From Scenedesmus sp. ARA3 (lineage: Eukaryota; Chlorophyta; Chlorophyceae; Sphaeropleales; Scenedesmaceae): a stretch of 18,123 nt of DNA. Position 1 is the first letter of the stretch, and each line of letters opens with the position of its first letter. A program made the position numbers and the translations under genes. This document shows positions 7,795-16,447 of the stretch, one piece after another. A model generated the notes under the pieces. The model worked only from the letters and a program-made list of their open reading frames with translations. It was not told where the DNA came from and ran no database searches. The stretch spans positions 9,415 through 27,537 of the forward strand of contig RWJK01001455.1 in the NCBI GenBank assembly GCA_004335835.1, written 5' to 3'.

Positions 7795-10700
7795 TCACGC
7801 ATTCGCCTCCAGCACCGCCGTCACGTGCTCCTTAGCATTGCCCCGCAGCACCTCAATGTCCAGCGACTGCCCCACCTGCAGCAGCAGCAGCAGCAGCACA
7901 GGCAAAGCGGTCGCAACAATGCAATGCATGCTTTGTCGCCCAGCACCAGCTGCCCGCGCACCCACAGAGACACAAAAAACCCAGTCCATAGCAGAAACCC
8001 ATGGAAAACAAACACACATACAGAGATACCATAACATGATGTGGCCTGCTCACCGTGGTCTTGTCCAGGACCTTGTACAGGTCGCTGCTGTTGCGCACTT
8101 CAGCGCCGTTCACAGCCGTAATGATGTCCCCAGCACCAGCCGCCCGTACTCGTCCCTGCTGGTGCCGCGGGAAATAGTGTGCGTAAAACACAAACAACAG
8201 CCAAAAAACCCCAGAAAAACAGCAAGAGGAAAGGCCCGGAAAGACCAAAAGCCACCGGTGCTCACCGTGGCCTTGTCCAAGACCTTGTACAGGTCGCTGC
8301 TGTTGCGCATTTTGGCGCCATTCACAGCCGTGATGTTGTTCCCAAGCACCAGCCGCCCGTACTCGTCCCTGCTGGTGCCGCGGACGCTGGTGTGCATAAA
8401 CACACAAAAAGACCAGGTAAAACGGCAAGGAAAAGGCCCAGAAAAAACCCGATGCTCACCGTGGCTTTGTCCAGCACTTTGTACAGGTCGCTGCTGTTGC
8501 GCACTTTGGCGCCATTCACAGCCGTGATGATGTCCCAAGCATCAGCCGCCCCCTGCTGGTGTCGCGGGAAGTAGTGTGCATAACACACAAACAACAGCCA
8601 AAATACCCCAGAAAAACAGCAAGAGGAAAGGCCCGGAAAGACCAAAAGCCACCGGTGCTCACGGTGGCCTTGTCCAGGACCTTGTACAGGTCGCTGCTGT
8701 TGCGCACTTTGGCGCCGTTCACAGCCGTGATGATGTCCCCGAGCACCAGCCGCCCGTACTCGTCCCTGCTGGTGCCGCGGATGCCAGCACGCCATGCAGG
8801 ACCGCCTTCGCGCGCATTCAACACCAGGATGCCTGCGGCATGCAAAACAACAGCAGCATCAGTATTCATGTATGTCTCACAAGTCCTGTGCCATCTTCTT
8901 ATGATCAAATGATTAGCAGTGCCGCGGATGCCAACGCGCCACGCAGGGCCGCCCTCACGCGCGTTGAGCACCAGGATGCCTGCAGCATGCAAGGTGACAG
9001 TCATCATCATCTTGGTACGTTCTTATGTTTCACTGGCACTTATGTTTGGCACATTCGTATGTGTTATAATGGCCTGCGACGAGAACACAAAAAATATCAG
9101 CACTGGTCTACTACAATGGTCAGAATCTGATGACCAAGAGCGGTCGCAGTTGAGCAGTGCCGTGGATGCTGGCGCGCCACGCGGGGCCGCCCTCACGCGC
9201 GTTGAGCACTATGATGCCTGCAGCATGGAAGGTGACAGCAGCATCAGTATTCATGTATGTATCACGAGTCCTGTGCCAGATGCACGCCTCCGTGCACGTG
9301 GAGCACAAGACTCCTGCAGGACGCAGGGTAGCATACAGAGCATGGCGGCGGCATCATCTTCATATCTTCTTATGTTAAGAAAGTAAGCAGTGCCGCGGGT
9401 GCCGGCGCGCCACGCAGGGCCGCCCTCACGGGCATTTCACACCAGATTGCCTGCAGCAACGACGTGACAGACAGCAGTGCAGCACGGCGGCAGCACATTA
9501 GTTGGTGTGCTTGCAGGAGCTTGTGCTGTAGATCACCCTGCTTGCAGCAGACTCTCGCCTTCCGCAGTCAGGCCAAGCACATCTGGCAGTGCAGCAGCTC
9601 CTGGCCCCACCTTTCACGCTGAGCTGCTCTGAGGACTGGTCTGGCGCCAAGCTGATGCCCAGGATGGGCCGCACCACCTTGCCAAACGCGATGATCTGCT
9701 CCACGCTGCTCACCACAACATACAACCAAGAAAGACGCCACTCATGTGATGAAACACCCGTGTGCTTGCAGGAACTCGTGTCAAATGTTGGTATGCTTGC
9801 CGCAAAACAGCCCACAGTCAGCCAGCCAGGCGCAACAGCACTGGCTTCCTGTTCCTCACCTTTCACGCCCAGCTGCTCTGAAGACTGGTCTGGCGCGAAG
9901 CTGATGTCCAGGATAGGCCGCACAACTTTGCCGAACGCGATGATCTGCTCCACGCTGCTCACCACAACATCCCACAAAAAGAGGACGCAACGCATGTGTC
10001 AGGGTACTGGGGTGCTTGAGCCAAATGTTGGCCTGCTTGCCGCAGATACCCGCCCCCACAGTCACGCTCGACATAACTGTAATCACGCGGTGCAGCAGCT
10101 CATGGCCTCACCTTTCACGCCCAGCTGCTCCGAGGACTGGTCTGGCGCGAAGCTGATGCCCAGGATAGGCCGCACCACCTTGCCAAACGCGATGATCTGC
10201 TCCACGCTGCTCTTCACCACATCCACGGGGATGGCAAAGCCCACGCCGCTGTTGGCCCCCGAGGGCGAGTAGATGGCGGTGTTGATGCCGATCAGGCAGC
10301 CGCCGCTGTCCAGAAGTGGGCCGCCGCTGTTTCCTGCAAGCACAGGAGAACAAAGGATGGCCAGAATCTTGTATCTCCGAGATAACATGACGCAGTATGA
10401 GCATGGTGATGCCGGTGAGGCATCTGCCGGAGTCAAGCAGCGGGCCGCCCCTGTTTCCTGCAAGCACACATGTGCAAACAATGGCCATTTTGCATACCCG
10501 AGTGTCACAGGGCAGCCGCAAGGATCAAGCAGCGGACCGCGTTGATTCCTGCAAGCACACAAGTGCAAACACTGGCCACTCCTGCAGGCTCACAGGCATA
10601 CAAGTGCGGATGATGTCTGCATGACTTAGTACAGATGCAATGATGAGGCTGAGGAAGCAGAGGCGAAGCATGTAACACGTTACGCGTCACTTATCACAAC

Positions 10701-13700
10701 TTCCAGCCAGAGCTGCTTTTGCTGGCCAAGCCAGGGCCCTTCCAAGTTGCTGCTGGCAAGCTTCACACTCACCAGGGTTGATGGCTGCATCTGTTTGGAT
10801 CACATCCTGAATAGGCCGCCCGCTGATGGATGCAATCTCGCGCCCTGTGCCGCTCACAACGCCCGTGGTGAGCGTGTGGTCTAGGCCGAAGGGGTTGCCG
10901 ATGGCAAAAAGCTGCAGAGGCAGGCAGGACAAACAGGAAAGCAGGCAGAAAGTAGTGATATAGTATCTGGCAGAGCAACGTGTGGCTGTGGTGCTAAGCT
11001 GGCGCCAGACTGTGTCTGCTGCTGCTGCTGCATGCTTGCTGTACTATCAACAGCAAATTGAATGCAAGGTTGTGGGCGTGTGCGAGTCCATTACACATGT
11101 CAAGCTTGCAGGGCTGCTGAGTTCCCTCATACTGCACTCCCCCTCAGGACCACTGTACACCACACCAGGTCTGAGCTGTTGCTGTACTGCTGCCAACAGC
11201 CACACATTTGCTGGGGACGCACCTTCTGCCCCACCATCAGGTCTGAGCTGTTGCTGCACTTGTATCCTCAACCACAATTGTGCTGGCGTTTCATGCCGTG
11301 GTTGCAGGAATGTCAGAAAAGAACCTCACAGGCTCAACCAACAAAGTGCGGAGGCTTCAGCATCTACCCTCCGCCCTTGCTGTCCTTCGCCCCTGTTCAT
11401 CGTAACAAATATCCTGCAGTCTTCCCCACCCCTCATCAGCCGCGCACCTTCTGCCCTACCAGCAGGTCAGAGCTGTTGCTGCAGCGCGGCAGCGCCTTCA
11501 GCATGCCTTCCGGTGGCGCGTTCTTGTCAGCATCCACACCAATCTGCATGCAGCAGCGTGCGCAAGTACAGCGAGCAGCATGAGTTAGCATGGCACCAAT
11601 TGTGCTGAAATGCAGGAGACATAGCGTGCATATCTCCTCCTGCAAGCAAAGGTAGCATCTGTGGAGGCCTGGAGCAGCCCACGCACTGGCTTGTGATAGC
11701 CGACTGTGCAGCATATACACATAAATTCATCTGGTTGTGCCCGACACTGTTTTGAGATGATGACTGGACACACATGCAAGCAACCACACCAGCAGCACGT
11801 CCTGGTCCTGGTCCACGCCGATCACTTTGGCGGAGCACAAATCATCACATAGATGCTAGCAACCAACCCCGCAGCAGCACTCACCCACATTTAGTTCATA
11901 TTCAAACAGGCCCGCACCTGCAGCACGGGCACGTCCTTGTCCTGGTTCACCCCAATCACTTTAGCGCAGCGCATAACAATGGAACACATAGCAACAAAAA
12001 CAATCACATACGCAATAAGCGCCGCCACACCCACATGCAGCTGTTGCATCTTATGAATATTCAAACCCGCACCTGCAGCACCGCCACGTCCTTGTCCTGG
12101 TCCACGCCAATCACTTTGGCGGAATAAACAACAACGGAGCACACGATAACCCAAAATATGACCTACTCAACAGCAAACCCCCAGCAGCAGGGCCGCACCT
12201 GCAGCACCGCCACGTCCTTGTCCTGGTCCACCCCAATCACTCATGGCTGAAACCACGAGGACGCAACATAAAACAGACTTGGCAGCCAACCACCCAGCAG
12301 CAGGGCCGCACCTGCAGCACTGCCACGTCCTTGTCCTGGTCTACGCCGATCACTTTTGCGGAGTACTCTGCGCCGCCCATGAAGGTGACCTGGATGTCGC
12401 TGGCATCTGTGATAACGTGGTAGTTGGTGATCACGTGGCCTGGCAGCAGCAGCAGCAGCAGCGGATCCAGGTGCAGGAGCAGCAGCAGCACAGCAGCGCC
12501 AGGTTAGCAGATGCTACGTAGCATTTGTGATGATGTGGTAGTTGGTGATCACATGGCCTGGCGGCAGCAGCAGCAGCAACGCAACAGCACAAGGTCAGTA
12601 ACACAGGTGGCGTCCGTGATGAAGTGATAGTATATGATTACAAGGCCTGGCAGCAGCACCAGCAGCAGCAGCAGGGGCAGCAGCAGCAGCAGCTCAACAG
12701 CACAACGTCAGCGACACAGGTGGCATCCGTGGTGAAGTGGTAGTTTATGTACATGGCCTGGCGGCGGCAGCAGCAGGGGCAGCAGCACAACAGCACCGGG
12801 TCAGCAACAGATGCGGCGTTTGTGATGACATGGTAATCAATGATCACATAGCATGGCGGCGGCGGCAGCTGGGGGAGCAGCGGCAGCAGCCAATAGTGCC
12901 AGGTCAGCCATGCGGGCGACATAAGTGATGACGTGATGATTGCTGTCCACATGGCCTGGCCAGCCAGGGCTGGCCAGGCAGCAGCAGCAGCAGCAGCGCC
13001 AGGTCAGCAACGCAAGTGCTGTGGCAGCACAGCGCCCGCCAAGATGCGAACTTCTTCTGCTGCCAAGTGCTTTCCCGCGTTTGCCTATCTGTGTGGCACT
13101 GCTGCTGACCTGCCTCGACCCAGGACAGACGCTTGGGGCATGCGTCCACAGGCTGCCGTAAGGCTGCCATTCCAAAAGCCCCAGCAACAGCTGCTCCTGC
13201 AAGTAACATCTGCTGCCTTGCAGGACAGGCAGTACAGCAGTTTGCCAAGCATGCTGGCATATGCACGCGCAAAGCAGACCAGCGTTGGCCTTGGCTGCTG
13301 CATGCGTCTGCGAGATAAGAAATGCGGCTGCTGACCTGCCTCGTCCCAGATGAATCCTGAGCCTGCGCCCTGAGGAATCTCCAGCATGTTCATCGTAAAT
13401 GCATCACGCCTGCAGGACAGAGTTTGCAGGACAGGTTAGCTGGACAATCAGGGCAGGCAGTACAGCGGTCCATGCAATCAGTGTTTGGTGCAGCTTCGAG
13501 GGCAGCAGCAGGGCAGGTGCAAGTGCAAGCATAACGCTCCAGCAGCTGCTGCACCTGCTGGTGCTCAGCTGAGGATTTGAGCATGCAAGATGAGGAGCGC
13601 TGCTGAGCGCAGCTGTAGAACCCCAAAAGCGCAAACAGTGTGGGCTGTTGACCAATCGGTTCATGTAGCATGGGAAACCGCACACAGCTATGATGTGCAG

Positions 13701-14319
13701 ATGCCCACTTTTCAGCAACACACGCTGACCTATCGCCTTGCAGGCTTGGCAAGATGCATGTGACTCACAGTGCATATGCAAGGCTATTGTTGTACACTTT
13801 TTCCATGGCATGGTCAGGCAGACGGCACGCTCAGCATCTGCTTTCAAGGTAACAAGATGCGCTTGCACAGCAGCAAGCACCTCACCTAGCTGTCAGGTTT
13901 GTCACATTGACCACAGATGGGGTGCTGCGCTTGAAGATGTCAATGGTGACCTTCTCATCTGGCGTCATGCGAGGCTGTGCTGCTGCTGCTCCAGGCCCTA
14001 GCAGCGCCACCTCTGGCCCCAGTAGGCTGCTGAGTGTCACAGCAGCTGCTGCAGCTATGCTTATCAGCACAACATGCAGGGGTTGCTGCTCCCGACTGGA
14101 AGTCCTGCTGTCCTGCAAGCATCTGCTGGGCTTGCTGCTGTCACGCACTGCAGGAGGCCTGCTGTGCGCACGGATTTGCGTTGAGGTGCAACTCTGAAGT
14201 CGTGTGGCGCCGCTAGAGGGCGTTGACCGCCGCAGCATGGGCACTACGCAAGGATAGGGTTGCTTGCTGCAACTGCCGCCTTGCAGACTGCTGTGCTGTA
14301 CAAAAGCGCCAGGCTGCAT
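7795..14319 (-). CDS. DEG1: Deg1-type thylakoid-lumen serine protease (complete, eight exons)
   Basis: HtrA/DegP-family endopeptidase; plant Deg1 degrades damaged lumenal proteins and helps photosystem II repair. Exons: 14319-13886, 13409-13336, 12439-12312, 11543-11448, 10911-10773, 10333-10112, 8832-8663, 7875-7795 (TGA). All joints are GT-AG and in phase, giving 447 residues; plant Deg1 is about 440. Residues 1-80 are Ser/Arg-rich as in a chloroplast transit peptide. Residues 82-114 form a hydrophobic lumen-targeting segment ending GPGAAAAQ, a likely Ala-x-Ala cleavage. The protease domain has NYHVI (His177), DQDKDVAVL (Asp207) and GNSGGPLLD (Ser293), plus [20 protein letters not shown] and [13 protein letters not shown] domain (about 350-440) includes [23 protein letters not shown] and SSDLYKVLD. 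It ends [22 protein letters not shown]. Flanking exon-edge copies are treated as non-coding. Confidence 0.95.
7876..7902 (-). promoter_or_regulatory. CTG-tract 3' splice site of Deg1 last exon
   Basis: On the - strand a run of CTG triplets (CAG on the + strand) ends in CTGCAG directly before the last exon ([21 protein letters not shown]). The same arrangement is seen at two metacaspase acceptors. Confidence 0.8.
8054..8572 (-). repeat. Three downstream copies of the PDZ half-exon (3' edge of Deg1 exon 8832-8663)
   Basis: The segment from [10 protein letters not shown] to [12 protein letters not shown] with donor GTGAGC/A recurs ending at 8460, 8266 and 8054; the true exon ends at 8663. Periods are 203, 194 and 212. 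The 8460 copy lacks nine bases plus one more before GACATC (frameshift). The 8266 copy is in frame but reads [13 protein letters not shown] for [13 protein letters not shown]. The 8054 copy has a one-base deletion in GTGCTGGGG. Intron text with CTGTTTTTCTGGGG..TTTGGCTGTTG is copied too and is nearly identical between units. Confidence 0.92.
8905..9452 (-). repeat. Three upstream copies of the 5' edge of Deg1 exon 8832-8663
   Basis: CAG followed by (G)[20 protein letters not shown] recurs with starts at 9450, 9217 and 8979; the true exon starts at 8832. The 9450 copy has an in-frame TGA ([16 protein letters not shown]). The 9217 copy reads [20 protein letters not shown] and the 8979 copy [20 protein letters not shown]. 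All three leave the exon at GGCACTGCT instead of GGCACCAGC. They carry an intron portion with ATACATGAATACTGATGCTGC in at least two units. Confidence 0.92.
9600..9975 (-). repeat. Two downstream copies of the 3' edge of Deg1 exon 10333-10112
   Basis: [19 protein letters not shown], then [15 protein letters not shown], recurs ending at 9860 (donor GTGAGG) and 9611 (donor GTGGGG); the true exon ends at 10112 (GTGAGG). Periods are 252 and 249. One copy reads LDISFAP, the other LGISLAP and LSVKG. In both copies the true VVKSSVEQ has become VVSSVEQ after the loss of three bases, and there is no obvious acceptor. Confidence 0.92.
10415..10560 (-). repeat. Two upstream copies of the catalytic-Ser exon start of Deg1
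   Basis: TTGCAG/GAA starts recur at 10548 and 10457; the true exon starts at 10333. The 10457 copy reads [17 protein letters not shown]: the nucleophile Ser is Arg. The 10548 copy is degenerate ([18 protein letters not shown]) through base changes and a shift. A further worn scrap with CCTGCAGGAGTGG lies at about 10575-10595. None would give an active protease if used. Confidence 0.88.
11150..11256 (-). repeat. Downstream copies of the 3' edge of Deg1 exon 11543-11448
   Basis: [12 protein letters not shown] with donor GTGCGT ends at 11222, matching the true exon end [18 protein letters not shown] at 11448. A shorter, worn version (YSNSSDLV) lies at about 11167-11185 and has lost the VGQK end. 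Confidence 0.8.
11791..12240 (-). repeat. Four downstream copies of the catalytic-Asp exon end of Deg1
   Basis: [14 protein letters not shown] followed by donor GTGCGG recurs ending at 12199, 12073 and 11918; the true exon ends at 12312. A fourth, at about 11836-11791, reads [12 protein letters not shown] and has lost the donor. The 11918 copy reads [11 protein letters not shown]. Copies of the tract SAKVIG precede some units. Periods from the true donor are 113, 126 and 155. Confidence 0.92.
12500..13055 (-). repeat. Five or six upstream copies of the catalytic-His exon start of Deg1
   Basis: CAG/GCC starts recur at 12955, 12757, 12646 and 12557, with a mutated one at 12852; the true exon starts at 12439. 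Spacings are 89-118. Reads: [14 protein letters not shown] (12955); [13 protein letters not shown] with acceptor AG changed to AT (12852); a two-base deletion, [11 protein letters not shown] (12757); [14 protein letters not shown] (12646); [18 protein letters not shown] (12557). A worn end piece ([12 protein letters not shown]) is at about 12990-13050. CTG-sense tracts sit within each unit. Confidence 0.92.
12954..12979. repeat. Perfect 12-bp inverted repeat over a decoy acceptor
   Basis: GCCTGGCCAGCC (12954-12965), spacer AG, GGCTGGCCAGGC (12968-12979). The left arm contains the CAG acceptor of the outermost catalytic-His exon copy (12956-12958 on the - strand). A transcript would form a very GC-rich hairpin there. 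Confidence 0.8.
13100..13145 (-). repeat. Downstream copy of the 3' edge of Deg1 exon 13409-13336
   Basis: The exon end TGGGACGAGGCAG/GTCAGCAGC recurs as TGGGTCGAGGCAG/GTCAGCAGC, ending at 13110, which is 226 bases downstream. The preceding sequence is diverged, although a CTGTACTGCCTG..CTGCA string similar to the end of intron 1 lies upstream of it. Confidence 0.65.
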
Positions 14320-14422
14320 GATTGTTTAGATGTATATGGCGAAGTTCTTATGGATCGTGCCCGCGTCCTTGATCACAGAGCGTAGGCTGTGCTGTCCTGG
14401 GGCTGACGTGAAAGTGAGGGAG

Positions 14423-15287
14423 TTACGAACGCAGCAAAGCAGCGTCGTCGGCGAGGTCGCCCTGCAAGAGTTGAAAAAGATTACTCTCTGATTTCTTCAG
14501 CTGCTGATGCAGAGCAGTGACGCGCACGAGTCGATGGTGCAAATCAGCCTTGCAACCACACAACAGCACACAAGAGCACAAGTTGTGGTGCATGCAGGAA
14601 CACACAACAACCAAGCAGCGTGCGAGACCAAGTTAAACATTGTCACAACAGCCATAGTAAGCACATCTAAACCAACATGCACCTCTGTCGCAGTATGGCA
14701 CGATGAACCATGGCCAAAAACCTCAGGCCTGACACAGGTAAATTTGAACTTCTGTGGCAGCGCCAAGCTTGGAACTTTGATAGCTCACAAGAAGCCGCCT
14801 ACATGTTATCTGTCAAGTACGTTGTAACAACGACGAATCACACTTGGTCACCAACGTGACAGTACTCGGCTGCACAGCCTTGCCTGCCAGTAGCGCCCGC
14901 TGCAGCACAACGGGCCATGACAATGTCGTGACGTGTGCACACAGCTGCCCCTAATCAATACCAGCTGTGTGAAGCAGCAATAAAGCTGCAGCTAAGCACA
15001 CAGCGAAAAAGGCTGGCAGCCGGCAACAACACAACCCCTAAACTCAACCGCCAAATTCTGTTGCCTCATGCTTGTCACAGCTCCCAGACATACCAGTGGT
15101 GATTGATTGCACCGGCTGGTAAAAGCTGAACATCTGTAAGCTGACAATGTGCACCTGCAACTCTGCGGCTGCAGCCAGGAAACCGCAGTGTCGCAGCTGC
15201 CATGAATGTGGCTTCTTACCTCGATCAGCGCTTGAGTCAAGCAACACATCATGGAGTGCTGCCACATTACGGCAAAGCACTGTGTGC
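14423..15287 (-). CDS. C-terminal exons of an unidentified protein
   Basis: Function not recognised. Exon 15287-15220 reads HTVLCRNVAALHDVLLDSSA and ends CGAG/GTAAGA. Exon 15168-15094 follows in phase, reads AELQVHIVSLQMFSFYQPVQ, and ends ACTG/GTATGT. Exon 14548-14423 reads ADLHHRLVRVTALHQQLKKS, then NLFQLLQGDLADDAALLRS and a TAA. This last segment has the heptad-like pattern of a short coiled coil. The join from 15094 to 14548 is out of phase, so an exon is missing between them or the last acceptor is wrong. These exons could belong to the gene that starts at 16711 or be separate. The stop lies only 103 bases before the Deg1 ATG on the same strand. Confidence 0.45.
14549..15093 (-). other. 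Intron-like stretch, one unplaced candidate exon
   Basis: Between two proposed exons. A possible exon at about 14913-14854 (RALLAGKAVQPSTVTL, then GTGACC) would be phase-compatible with the last exon but not with the preceding one. No tandem copies are evident here, unlike the introns of Deg1. Confidence 0.25.
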
Positions 15288-15687
15288 CTGCATCCCAGCA
15301 GGTTTCTAACACTGTGTTGGCGGTGCTGCTGATCACATCAAAAAGCAGCTTCAGCAATCACCCATAACGCTGCGCAGCATGAGGCATGCCGTTCCTGCAA
15401 GCACGCTAGCACCGTCAAACATTGACCAAGCAATCCCTGCACTCTCTGCCGCTCACCCAACCGCCGTAAGAACCAAATAAACTCCACCTTGCTGCCGCCA
15501 CCTGTCATAAAACCGCACATAGTAAAACCTGCTGGAGCGTAAATATATGTACTTGCAGGCACACCTGCATATAGCGTCATAAGGTCAAAGTGACATGTGC
15601 ATAGTCAAACGTAACCGCTGCTGGCAATCGAGGCCAGGTATCATCCAGCAGATGTTGCAGTCATAACAACATGCAGCGTGGGCCGCC
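15288..15687 (-). other. Possible exons upstream of the unidentified C-terminal exons
   Basis: An open stretch near 15551-15490 can be read as YIYLRSSRFYYVRFYDRW before a GTGGAG, or in another frame as APAGFTMCGFMTGGGSKVEF. Both look protein-like and neither can be anchored by phase. I record the ambiguity rather than choosing. Confidence 0.2.
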
Positions 15688-16408
15688 TCACGCGCCAATG
15701 TTATTAACACTGTTACTATCAGGGGCCCTTGTCCACCATATAACAGGGGCGTTATCGAATGACCCCCGGCTGCCAGCAGCATACGACCGTGTAACACTGG
15801 GCACTGGATTGCCCAGTGGGCCTGCTGCAGCCGCTGCTGCTGCTGCACCAGCACTGCTAGAGCCAGCTGCAGCTTGTGGTGCTGCTGGTTGTGAAGTTGA
15901 GCCCATGCCTGCTGCTGCTGCTGCTGCTGCTGCTGTCTTGCCACTGTGAGGCTTCTGCTGCTTCTTGCCGGAAGCAGCAGCAGTCTTCATCACAGCAGCT
16001 GGGGCAGCATGCGGTTCACCAGTGCCAGCTGCCTTGCTTGGTGCTGCCTGCTGCGCAGCGCTTGACCCCGTAGCAGCCTGCTGATGCTCTGTCATAGCAC
16101 TTGCTGCTCCTCCTGTTAGATCATAGCAGCAGTGCGCCACAGCATGGTAAGTGCAGCTCTGCCCGGCCGCCACTAGCGCCGGCCCAGCGCTGTATGCGAT
16201 CTTCTCGACAACTGCAACAGCTCCTGGGTCTGCTGCTGACTTGCCGAGCTTCGCAAGGCGGCTGCAGAGGCACTCTCGCGCCTCTTTATGCTTGCCTGCC
16301 CGCAGCTCTAGCACCAGCTCTGTGCATTTGAGGTTTGCGCTGATGCTGGCGTGCTCCTTGTTGCAGAAGGTGCCCTTGAAGGTGAAGCTGGGGGAGCGGC
16401 TGCAGCCT

Positions 16409-16447
<39 letters not shown>

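Noticed and set aside
7763..8527. 254-codon frame on the + strand
   Set aside because: Antisense shadow of Deg1 exon 8 and the PDZ half-exon copies; the repeated [14 protein letters not shown] strings are reverse translations of the PDZ segment.
9589..10272. 227-codon frame on the + strand with repeated [14 protein letters not shown]
   Set aside because: Antisense of Deg1 exon 10333-10112 and its two copies; the - strand reading contains the Deg protease motifs and phase-closed splicing.
144..13110. Mutually exclusive alternative exons as the meaning of the copies
   Set aside because: Copies are half-exons covering one edge only, many have frameshifts, stops or lost splice sites, and an intron-only array exists. 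Regulated alternative exons would normally be whole and open. Kept only as a transcript test.
1..14319. A CRISPR-like or phage defence array
   Set aside because: The repeats are exon-intron pieces of eukaryotic genes with diverged units and no constant repeat/spacer pattern.
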